DNA from: Chitinophagaceae bacterium
GTDB lineage: Bacteria > Bacteroidota > Bacteroidia > Chitinophagales > Chitinophagaceae
DNA: 6,006 nt
Assembly (NCBI GenBank): GCA_019454915.1
Contig: JACFNM010000257.1
Coordinates: 1-6,006 of the forward strand
Direction of reading: 5' to 3'
Position 1 is the first letter of the stretch, and every line of letters starts with the position of its first letter. This document shows positions 1-6,006 of this stretch, in pieces. The notes under the pieces were generated by a model that was not told the DNA's origin, ran no database searches, and saw only the letters and a program-made list of their open reading frames with translations. The position numbers were made by a program, and so were the translations under genes.

Positions 1-453
1 AAGTTGCTCGAAATCCCCAATGTAACGGGCATGAAATTAACAACCAATCAATTACTGAACATCAGCAGTATTCATAACCAGGCAGGCGACAGGTTGAAAC
101 TATTCAGCGGCTCCGATGAATTGTTTTGTCATGCTACACTTTGCGGAACGGTGGGCGCCATTGGTACATTCTATAACGTCTGGGGAGTCGAGTGTAAGTA
201 CATCATGTCTGAATTTGTGAAGGGGAATTATGACCTTGGAAAAAAGTTTATGCTGGCTTTTCAGGATGTCATTCAACTGGTTCTGCCCAACGTATGGACC
301 TTCCTCAGAAAAGCAATGCTTTTGAAATATGGCATTGATATCGGAAAGACAAAAGAACCGTTAGGAAATGTACACAAAGAATGGCAGGATGATCATGTAC
401 GGGCAATACTGGAAAAGGTCGAATCCATTTCCCGACCCATTATTCACAGTTAG
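1..453 (+). CDS. N-acetylneuraminate lyase-like aldolase (DHDPS/NAL family), 5' truncated
   Basis: C-terminal 150 residues of a class I aldolase; the frame is open to the window's first base, so the start lies outside. The family cleaves or forms pyruvate adducts through a Schiff-base lysine, in the cytoplasm. The lysine is visible in GMKLTT (codon 34-36), matching the GVKQTS site of E. coli NanA (Lys165), and the threonine two residues later is also kept. GSDE at 109-120 matches the NanA GYDE substrate-binding loop and differs from the GDD loop of DapA. GTFYN at 163-177 matches NanA GSTYN, with Ser replaced by Thr. From the lysine to the stop there are 138 residues against about 132 in NanA, so the C-terminus is complete and roughly 150 residues are missing upstream. 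The family is secure. N-acetylneuraminate lyase is favoured over DapA, but another 2-keto-3-deoxy sugar acid is possible. The next gene starts 69 bases downstream with no clear terminator between, so they probably share a transcript. Confidence 0.85.
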   Translation, partial: KLLEIPNVTGMKLTTNQLLNISSIHNQAGDRLKLFSGSDELFCHATLCGTVGAIGTFYNVWGVECKYIMSEFVKGNYDLGKKFMLAFQDVIQLVLPNVWTFLRKAMLLKYGIDIGKTKEPLGNVHKEWQDDHVRAILEKVESISRPIIHS

Positions 454-522
454 GAGATAGTTTAAGGATGATTGCGATGAAATTTATATCACGGTAGCAA
501 TGTTGATTTCAAGCCATAGAAA

Positions 523-1335
523 ATGCGAATCGAAAAAATAAGTGATTTGCCGTTTTATACGGAAGGCCCCGCCCGGGACAGCCGGGGAAATATTTACTGC
601 ACTACGCTTTCGGGTGGCGCGATTTTGAAAATAGACGTTGAAAACAAAATATCCGAATGGTCCTATTCAGATTGTCCCAACGGACAAGTTGTTTTACCGG
701 GCGACGATCACTTAATTTGTGACGTCACACTCTCTGCCATAAGAAGGTTCGACTGCAATGGCCGGTTTGTAAAAAATGAAATGGAAAAATATTGCGCGGA
801 TTTTGAGGTGTTTTGCCCTAATGATCTGGTGGCAGATAATAGCGGGAATATCTATTTTACGGATTCTATAAGAAATAAAGGAAAGGTTTGCTTTTTGGGT
901 GTAAATGGAGAACAAAACATTCTATCTAATGATTTAGATTACCCTAACGGCCTTGTACTATCTCCTGATCAGAAAGCATTGTACGTAGCGGAAAGCTATA
1001 AGAACAGGATCTTAAAAATTAATCTGGAAAGTCCCGGCAAAGCAAAAGGCGAGGTTGAAATATTTGCTGAATTACCCACACATCCATCAGGAAAAGAAAC
1101 AGACAATCTACCGGATGGATTAACCCTGGACCATGAGGGAAATTTGTGGGTAGCCCATTACGGTATGCAGTCCATACATAAGCTATCAACGGAAGGAAAA
1201 CTATGGACCTCGGTTGATACCCATATGCCGCTTACCAGCAATTTATTTTTTTATGACCAGGGTATGATAGTAGTTACAGGCGGATACGGCGAGCCGGGAC
1301 CCGGGGGAATATTCAAAGTTTTTTTATGGAATTAG
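523..1335 (+). CDS. SMP-30/gluconolactonase-family lactonase
   Basis: A 270-residue six-bladed beta-propeller enzyme of the SMP-30/gluconolaconase/LRE-like group, which hydrolyses sugar lactones to aldonic acids using one divalent metal. The four ligand positions are all present: Glu14 (YTEGPARD), Asn100 (CPNDLVAD), Asn142 (YPNGLVLSPD) and Asp198 (LPDGLTLD). Blade-type repeats such as GNIYFTDS, ALYVAES and GNLWVAHYG run through the protein, and it ends with the usual GGIFKV strand. Length is at the short end of the family and there is no signal peptide, so it should be cytoplasmic. The ATG at 523 follows A-rich sequence (atagaaa) with no Shine-Dalgarno, as is common in Bacteroidota, and places Glu14 where the family expects it. 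Its 3' end overlaps the transporter start by 10 bases. The family is clear; the actual lactone is not shown by the sequence. Confidence 0.9.
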   Translation: MRIEKISDLPFYTEGPARDSRGNIYCTTLSGGAILKIDVENKISEWSYSDCPNGQVVLPGDDHLICDVTLSAIRRFDCNGRFVKNEMEKYCADFEVFCPNDLVADNSGNIYFTDSIRNKGKVCFLGVNGEQNILSNDLDYPNGLVLSPDQKALYVAESYKNRILKINLESPGKAKGEVEIFAELPTHPSGKETDNLPDGLTLDHEGNLWVAHYGMQSIHKLSTEGKLWTSVDTHMPLTSNLFFYDQGMIVVTGGYGEPGPGGIFKVFLWN

Positions 1336-2573
1336 CTCCACTACCTGCACAATCAAAATTACACCAACGGGCGTGGTTGGTAGTGGTGCTGCTGGCAATG
1401 GTGGGATGTCTTAATTATTTAGACCGCATCATGATCACCACCATGAGAAGCTCCATAATTGACGCAATCCCTATGTCGGATGCGCAATTCGGTCTGCTCA
1501 CTTCCGTGTTTTTATGGATATATGGCATCGCCAGCCCGTTTGCCGGATTCCTTGCCGACAAATTCAGTCGCAGCCGGGTCATCATTGCCAGCCTCTTCCT
1601 CTGGTCCCTGGTTACCTGGCTAACGGCTTATTCAACCACTTTTAATCACTTATTAGTCACACGCGCCCTGATGGGAATCAGTGAAGCCTGCTATATCCCG
1701 GCAGCGCTTTCTTTAATAGTAGATTATCACCGCACCACCACCCGCTCGTTAGCCGTAGGCATTCACATGGTCGGCATCATGATAGGATCGGGCTTAGGCT
1801 TTATCGGAGGCTGGGTAGCTGAACGCCATTATTGGAACACCATTTTTATTGTTCTCGGCATCCTGGGGATCGTATATGCGGTTGTGCTGTCCTTTACTTT
1901 AAAAGATGCTCCAAAAAGCGAGGCAACTATAACTTCAGAAAAGAATGAGGAAAAAGTGAGCTTCCTCCATTCTGTCGGCGTACTGTTTAAGATGAGGTCG
2001 TATATCTTTGTATTCATCGCCTGGGGGCTGCTCGGAATAGTGGCGTGGTTGGTAGTAGGCTGGCTTCCCACCTATTTCCAGGAACATTTTGATCTCACAC
2101 AGGGGATGGCGGGCTTATATGCCACGGGTTATTTATATCCGGCTGCCATTGTTGGACTATTATTGGGCGGATTTTGGGCAGATCGATGGAGCCGTGCTAA
2201 TCCACGCGCCAGGGTCCTCGTGCCCGTTATTGGATTGTGTATAGCCGCGCCAAGCATCTTCCTGGCCAGTTATACCGGTATCCTCTCTGTGGCGGTGATA
2301 TGTTTTATGCTGTATTCACTTACCAAGTCTTTTATTGACGCCAATATGATGCCCATTCTATGCCTTATTACCTATCCGCGATACAGGGCCACAGGATATG
2401 GCATATTGAATTTGCTGTCCTGTATCATCGGCGGGATGGGACTGTACGCCGGAGGTGTTCTACGCGATTCAAACATTAACCTCAGCGCCGTGTATCAAAT
2501 TGCGGCATTGACTATGTTCATCGGCATTGCGGCACTGATTGCCGTTAAGCCCAAATATACAGACGCTGAATAG
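1326..2573 (+). CDS. MFS transporter, ACS-like (sugar-acid/anion symporter)
   Basis: A 415-residue inner-membrane carrier with about 12 hydrophobic segments in two halves, separated by a charged cytoplasmic loop at about residues 193-223. Recognisable MFS features are NYLDR at 30-34 after TM1, motif A GFLADKFSRSR at 74-84 between TM2 and TM3, RALMGISEA at 113-121 in TM4, and a second motif-A copy GGFWADRWSR at 281-290. NYLDR together with R-x3-G-x2-EA is typical of the anion:cation symporter family, which includes hexuronate, glucarate and galactonate carriers and the animal sialic acid exporter sialin. The ATG at 1326 lies inside the end of the lactonase gene. The next Met, residue 25, is already within TM1, so the overlapping start is the sensible one and implies translational coupling. 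By context it imports the acidic sugar handled by the flanking enzymes; this is inference and the substrate is not determined. Confidence 0.85.
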   Translation: MELAPLPAQSKLHQRAWLVVVLLAMVGCLNYLDRIMITTMRSSIIDAIPMSDAQFGLLTSVFLWIYGIASPFAGFLADKFSRSRVIIASLFLWSLVTWLTAYSTTFNHLLVTRALMGISEACYIPAALSLIVDYHRTTTRSLAVGIHMVGIMIGSGLGFIGGWVAERHYWNTIFIVLGILGIVYAVVLSFTLKDAPKSEATITSEKNEEKVSFLHSVGVLFKMRSYIFVFIAWGLLGIVAWLVVGWLPTYFQEHFDLTQGMAGLYATGYLYPAAIVGLLLGGFWADRWSRANPRARVLVPVIGLCIAAPSIFLASYTGILSVAVICFMLYSLTKSFIDANMMPILCLITYPRYRATGYGILNLLSCIIGGMGLYAGGVLRDSNINLSAVYQIAALTMFIGIAALIAVKPKYTDAE

Positions 2574-2594
2574 TCGCTGACAAATAACCATTTT

Positions 2595-3485
2595 ATGAAC
2601 ACAACGTTTGTACCACTTATCCATAAATCCTTCAGCTCACCCGGCTTAGGCTGCGTAACCTTCGGGAGGGAAATAGACCGGCAAACAGCTTTTGCGCTGA
2701 TGGATTATGCAGTGGAAAATGGAATTACTTTTTTTGATACCGCCGCTGCTTACGGAGACGGTGCATCAGAAAAGATCATCGGCGAGTGGAAAACGGATCG
2801 TCGTCCGTATTCAGACGCTATTCTTATCGCTACCAAAATTTTACCGCCATATAATGCAGGCTCAATCGAAGAATCAGTAAACCGAAGTTTGCAACGTTTA
2901 AGAACAGACGCCATTGATGTCCTTTACCTGCACCGCTGGGATGCGGCGGTCGAAGACGTGGCTGTATTGGGTATATTCAATGAACTGATAAGTGCCGGAA
3001 AAATAAGGATGCTGGGGGCCAGTAATTTTAATGCGGCGCAACTGACAGGAGCCATTCAGTTGCAGGAGAACAATGGCTTCGATGTGTTCACAACCATTCA
3101 GAATAATAACAACTTTGCTGTAAGAGACATAAACAGCCAAATACTGGAGCTTTGTTTGGATCACGATATAAAAATAGTAACCTATAGTCCTCTCGGAGCG
3201 GGGTTCCTCACCGGTAAATATCAAAAGGGCGTGGAAGAAGGAACCCGCTTTTCACTGATCAAAGGGCACCAGGATATTTATTTTAATGACGCTTCTTTTC
3301 AACGACTTAATCAGCTTCAGGACATTTCGGCCCGTACCGGCTACGCCGTCCCGCACCTGGCGCTTGCCTGGGCGCTCCATCAGCCGCATATAACATCTGT
3401 TCTGATTGGCGGGCGATCAACGGAACAATTACAGCAGGCTTTTTCCGCGCTTGATTTTTATGACCCCGATGTTTTTAAAGCATAA
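2595..3485 (+). CDS. Aldo/keto reductase
   Basis: A 296-residue NAD(P)H-dependent oxidoreductase with the aldo/keto reductase (alpha/beta)8 barrel. The catalytic tetrad is complete: Asp48 and Tyr53 in FFDTAAAYGDG, Lys81 in IATKI, and His113 in LYLHRWD. Further family marks are GKIRMLGASNFN at 135-146, YSPLGAGFLTGKY in the cofactor-binding region, and a C-terminal LIGGRSTEQL nucleotide-phosphate loop. It is slightly shorter than the usual 310-330 residues but intact at both ends. It starts 21 bases after the transporter stop, with no Shine-Dalgarno and an A/T-rich leader, so it is probably the last gene of the four-gene operon. It could reduce an aldehyde or keto-sugar made by the aldolase, or oxidise an incoming sugar to a lactone for the SMP-30 enzyme; both are inference. 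The family is certain, the substrate is unknown, and no specific gene name is justified. Confidence 0.95.
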   Translation: MNTTFVPLIHKSFSSPGLGCVTFGREIDRQTAFALMDYAVENGITFFDTAAAYGDGASEKIIGEWKTDRRPYSDAILIATKILPPYNAGSIEESVNRSLQRLRTDAIDVLYLHRWDAAVEDVAVLGIFNELISAGKIRMLGASNFNAAQLTGAIQLQENNGFDVFTTIQNNNNFAVRDINSQILELCLDHDIKIVTYSPLGAGFLTGKYQKGVEEGTRFSLIKGHQDIYFNDASFQRLNQLQDISARTGYAVPHLALAWALHQPHITSVLIGGRSTEQLQQAFSALDFYDPDVFKA

Positions 3486-3659
3486 AGAAATGGACCAATA
3501 TCACATGAACAAATTTTACCTGAGGCAGGCAATATATCCGACAGCAGATTTTACTCTCGGGCCAAATTCCTGATCCTTTTAATAGTGCGTAACGTTATTA
3601 ACCTTTAATTTTTCCCTATTTTTAACGCATTTAAGGAATCAAATCAAAAGACAGCTCCC
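3486..3659 (+). promoter_or_regulatory. Intergenic region with candidate promoter and small palindrome
   Basis: This 174-base gap is by far the longest in the first five genes and separates the catabolic operon from the exported sialidase-like gene, so a promoter is expected. The last 70 bases are strongly A/T-rich. TATTTTTA at 3617-3624 differs from the Bacteroidota -7 consensus TAnnTTTG only at the final base, but no convincing -33 TTG box sits about 20 bases upstream. An 8-base palindrome TAACGTTA (3590-3597) overlaps GTTATTAAC (3594-3602), itself GTTA-T-TAAC, and could be an operator. No good terminator hairpin was found after the reductase gene. A 27-codon reading frame (3490-3573) is not supported as a gene. 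Exact promoter position is uncertain. Confidence 0.35.
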
Positions 3660-4814
3660 ATGATAAGAAAACTCAGCTTAATTATCGCAGGTTTATTTTA
3701 TTTTCTGCCCGGCCACACGCAGAACAATCCAACCCCTAAAGTAACCAAAATCAAAGATGTTATCATCTATTCCGACACGGCTTTCTATAACTGCTTCCCA
3801 TCCGTAATTAAAAAGCCGGACGGAGAATTACTGGTAGCCTTCAGAAGGGCCCCTAATCGTATGATTTTCGGAGAAAAAGGAAACAGCCATACGGACCACA
3901 ACAGCTATCTGGTGTCTGTAAGATCTACCGATGGCGAGCATTGGACAAAGACGCCTGAATTAATCTATGCCCATCCTTTCGGCGGTTCGCAGGATCCCTG
4001 TATGCTCCAGTTGAAAGACGGCACCATTTTATGTGCCAGTTACGGATGGCAGAGGGTAAGCGAGGAAGGGATGGCTAATTTAAAGAAACCCTATTTTGGC
4101 TCCGGCTATATATTTCTTGGTGGTTACCTCGTGAGGTCATTCGACGGGGGTAGAAATTGGAGTGACGCGATCTACCCGCCTTCTATTCCTCCCGAAATTA
4201 ACTATAACGCTTACGGGCAAAAAGTACCTGCCTACAATCGTGGCGCCTTGTACGAAGCCAAAGACGGAAGAATCCTTTGGATAGTAGCCGCAACCGATAG
4301 TGACAAAAAAACATCCAATTATTTAATTACTTCAAAAGACAAAGGATTAACCTGGGAGTACGTGAGCGAAGTAGCTAAGGCCCCGAAAGTGTCCTTTAAT
4401 GAAGCTTCTGTAATTGAAACTCCGAAAGGAGATATTGTAGGTTTCCTGAGGACAGCAGGTTTCGGTGACCAGGCCGTCATCGCACGCTCCAAAGACGGAG
4501 GCAAATCGTTCAAATGGGAATCTATGGGCTTTCAGGGTCATCCCATGAATGCGCTGCAACTTCCCGACGGACGGGTTCTGATTACTTACGGATACCGGCA
4601 TAAGCCATTTGGAATCCGCGCGCGTATTCTAAATGCAGAATGTACAGACTTCAAAACAGCTCCTGAAATTATTTTAAGAGAGGACGGAGGCAATACCGAT
4701 ATCGGGTATACCTGGCCGGTACAATTAGATAAGAACAGAGTGCTGATAACGTATTATTTTAATATCGAAAACGGAATCCGACATATCGCCGGAACAATCG
4801 TGGAAATAAAATAA
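3660..4814 (+). CDS. Secreted sialidase-like BNR/Asp-box beta-propeller protein
   Basis: A 384-residue exported protein of the sialidase-like (BNR/GH33-related) beta-propeller group. Residues 1-21 form a type I signal peptide (basic MIRK, hydrophobic LIIAGLFYFL, probable cleavage after HTQ); there is no lipobox Cys, so a periplasmic or secreted location is expected. Asp-boxes are at 160-167 (SFDGGRNW), 225-232 (SKDKGLTW) and 277-284 (SKDGGKSF), with a shortened one at 89-95 (STDGEHW). FNEASVIETPKG at 246-257 followed by Arg264 resembles the sialidase Glu/second-arginine region. YGYRHKPFGIRA (310-321) and TDIGYTWPVQL (346-356) match conserved patterns of uncharacterised sialidase-like proteins. 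The usual FRIP arginine is absent: the equivalent place reads NCFPSV (44-49). It may therefore be a true but divergent sialidase, another exo-glycosidase on this fold, or a binding protein. It has its own upstream gap and is probably transcribed separately from the reductase. Confidence 0.8.
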   Translation: MIRKLSLIIAGLFYFLPGHTQNNPTPKVTKIKDVIIYSDTAFYNCFPSVIKKPDGELLVAFRRAPNRMIFGEKGNSHTDHNSYLVSVRSTDGEHWTKTPELIYAHPFGGSQDPCMLQLKDGTILCASYGWQRVSEEGMANLKKPYFGSGYIFLGGYLVRSFDGGRNWSDAIYPPSIPPEINYNAYGQKVPAYNRGALYEAKDGRILWIVAATDSDKKTSNYLITSKDKGLTWEYVSEVAKAPKVSFNEASVIETPKGDIVGFLRTAGFGDQAVIARSKDGGKSFKWESMGFQGHPMNALQLPDGRVLITYGYRHKPFGIRARILNAECTDFKTAPEIILREDGGNTDIGYTWPVQLDKNRVLITYYFNIENGIRHIAGTIVEIK

Positions 4815-4851
4815 CGGCCGGAAAAAACACTTTCTCCGAAAGCCGGCTGTT
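4813..4851 (+). terminator. Possible intrinsic terminator hairpin after the sialidase-like gene
   Basis: The arms AACGGCCGG (4813-4821) and CCGGCTGTT (4843-4851) pair over 9 bp with one G-U pair, enclosing a 21-base loop, and begin at the stop codon itself. The GC-rich core GCCGG/CCGGC is strong, but only a very short T stretch follows and the loop is long, so termination may be partial. If real, the next gene would need its own promoter. Confidence 0.35.
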
Positions 4852-5013
4852 TAGATTCTGCATTGAATAAATTACAGGCTTACCGGAGTAATCGATATAT
4901 ACTGGGTACGCTTTTCAGATAGGCATATCAATGGACTCCGGAAGAAGGTGCCAAAGAATTCAGAAAATAAGCAAAGAGACCATTACCAGAAACTTTGATA
5001 AAACAATTTTAGG

Positions 5014-6006
5014 ATGGGATACCGTAGATTTTATGTATTCATATTGCTTCTATTGGTGGGGCATCTTCCCGGATACCTGCCGGGGCAGTCCGCAAAACCT
5101 TTACTATTAGAGGATAACCGGGAGTTGTTTGTTGACGGGTACCTGGTAGACAAATTGAATAACGTGACCCGGGAGTTGCACACACCGGTAAATGAAGGAA
5201 CCGCTTTGAAATTTGATAAACCCTGGGAAGGCAATTTCAGCGCCTATTGTACTATTATCAAAGACGGTACGCTGTTTAAACTATATTATCGTGGTATACG
5301 GGAGGCAGGGAAAGACGGTAATGAAAATGAAGTTACCTGTTACGCAGAATCTTCAGATGGCATCCACTGGCGAAAACCCAATCTCGGAATATACGATATC
5401 AATGGGACTACCGATAATAACGTGATATTAGCCCATGCCGCTCCGGTAACCCACAACTTCAGCCCCTTCCTGGATAAGAACCCCAACGCAAAAGCTTCAG
5501 AAAGATATAAGGCGCTGGGAGGAACCGACAAGTCGGGGTTGATGGTCTTCGTATCTGCTGATGGTATTCACTGGAGAAAAATCCGGGACACCGCTGTATT
5601 TAACAACGGGGTCTTTGATTCTCAAAATGTTTCGTTCTGGTCGGAAAGCGAGCAACAGTATGTTTGTTATTTCCGAACCTGGAGTGAAGGCGGATTCACG
5701 AGCTATAAAGGATTCCGTTCGGTCAGCAGAACTACTTCCAAAGATTTTATACATTGGACCGCCCCCGTGCACATGACCTTTGGAGATACGCCACTGGAAC
5801 ATTTATATACGAATCAAACGAGTCCCTATTTCCGGGCTCCGCATATTTATCTCTCCATCTGCGCGCGCTTCATGCCCAAACGGCAGGTATTGACTGATGA
5901 ACAGGCAAAAACACTCAATGTGAATCCGGGCTATTTTAAAGATTGTTCAGATGCAGTACTGATATCAACAAGGGGCGGTTCGGTATACGACCGAACATTT
6001 ATGGAG
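5014..6006 (+). CDS. Secreted beta-propeller protein, putative glycoside hydrolase (GH32/GH43-like), 3' truncated
   Basis: The frame is open for 331 codons to the right edge, so the C-terminus is missing. Residues 1 to about 26 are a signal peptide (MGYRRF followed by FILLLLV, cleavage likely near PGQSA) with no lipobox Cys. The mature part starts with ELFVDGYLVD (37-46), then three blade-like motifs: SSDGIHWRKPNLG (113-125), SADGIHWRK (181-189) and TSKDFIHW (241-248). FDSQNVSFW at 201-209 and SPYFRAPHIY further on also look conserved. These features resemble the five-bladed GH32/GH43-type propellers found as 'hypothetical' exported proteins near polysaccharide-degradation genes in Bacteroidota and Planctomycetes. 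No catalytic residue can be assigned with confidence. The ATG at 5014 is chosen because it gives an intact signal peptide; AGG directly abuts it and there is no standard ribosome-binding site. It probably works with the sialidase-like protein upstream on an extracellular glycan, which is inference from context. Confidence 0.55.
   Translation, partial: MGYRRFYVFILLLLVGHLPGYLPGQSAKPLLLEDNRELFVDGYLVDKLNNVTRELHTPVNEGTALKFDKPWEGNFSAYCTIIKDGTLFKLYYRGIREAGKDGNENEVTCYAESSDGIHWRKPNLGIYDINGTTDNNVILAHAAPVTHNFSPFLDKNPNAKASERYKALGGTDKSGLMVFVSADGIHWRKIRDTAVFNNGVFDSQNVSFWSESEQQYVCYFRTWSEGGFTSYKGFRSVSRTTSKDFIHWTAPVHMTFGDTPLEHLYTNQTSPYFRAPHIYLSICARFMPKRQVLTDEQAKTLNVNPGYFKDCSDAVLISTRGGSVYDRTFME

Noticed and set aside
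454..522. Searched for a terminator or promoter between the aldolase and lactonase genes
   Set aside because: No stable hairpin followed by T-run and no TAnnTTTG element was found; the gap is best read as operon-internal.
2898..3224. 108-codon open frame on the minus strand
   Set aside because: Lies fully inside the aldo/keto reductase gene, whose tetrad and cofactor motifs are intact; the antisense product shows no recognisable motif.
3490..3573. 27-codon frame starting MDQYHMNKF just after the reductase stop
   Set aside because: It has an A-rich leader but is very short, with no recognisable motif and no sign that it is translated; kept only as a note in the intergenic entry.
4319..4601. 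Two overlapping minus-strand open frames
   Set aside because: They lie opposite the Asp-box region of the sialidase-like gene and show no family features.
4990..4997. AAACTTTG, close to the Bacteroidota -7 box TAnnTTTG, before the gene at 5014
   Set aside because: The first base does not match, no -33 TTG box is found about 20 bases upstream, and it is only 16 bases from the start codon.
4931..5110. 59-codon + strand frame starting MDSGRRCQ
   Set aside because: Its second half overlaps the signal-peptide region of the better supported gene at 5014 in another frame, and its composition is not protein-like.
5497..5802. 101-codon open frame on the minus strand, plus + strand frames at 5213-5425 and 5561-5776
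   Set aside because: All are inside the propeller gene starting at 5014, which stays open for 331 codons with a signal peptide and repeated motifs; these are shadows of it.

Overview
The window looks like a carbohydrate-catabolic locus from a member of the Bacteroidota, plausibly a Chitinophagaceae- or Sphingobacteriaceae-like bacterium. This is inferred from moderate GC, starts preceded by A/T-rich sequence rather than clear Shine-Dalgarno sites, a signal peptide that probably ends in Gln just before the mature protein, and gene families common in that phylum. No taxonomic marker gene is present, so the placement is tentative. All six genes are on the + strand. No RNA gene, CRISPR array, insertion sequence or other mobile element was seen.

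Layout: (1) 1-453, the C-terminal half of an N-acetylneuraminate lyase/dihydrodipicolinate synthase-family aldolase, cut by the left edge; (2) 523-1335, an SMP-30/gluconolactonase-type lactonase with all four expected metal ligands; (3) 1326-2573, an MFS sugar-acid-type transporter overlapping the lactonase gene by 10 bases; (4) 2595-3485, an aldo/keto reductase with the complete catalytic tetrad; (5) a 174-base gap that probably holds a new promoter; (6) 3660-4814, a secreted sialidase-like beta-propeller with Asp-boxes; (7) a 199-base gap beginning with a possible hairpin terminator; (8) 5014-6006, a secreted propeller-type putative glycosidase that runs off the right edge.

The first four genes are tightly packed and read as one operon for importing and breaking down an acidic sugar: transporter, lactonase, oxidoreductase and pyruvate-releasing aldolase. 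The two exported propeller proteins downstream would act outside the cytoplasm and release the sugar from a glycan. The aldolase carries N-acetylneuraminate-lyase-type residues and there is a sialidase-like protein, so sialic acid is the simplest substrate. However, the lactonase and reductase do not belong to the classic sialic acid route, and the sialidase-like protein lacks the usual N-terminal FRIP arginine. Another keto-sugar acid or a non-phosphorylative aldonate route is therefore equally open. No previously undescribed system is clearly demonstrated; the least explained parts are the substrate of the pathway and the family of the last gene.
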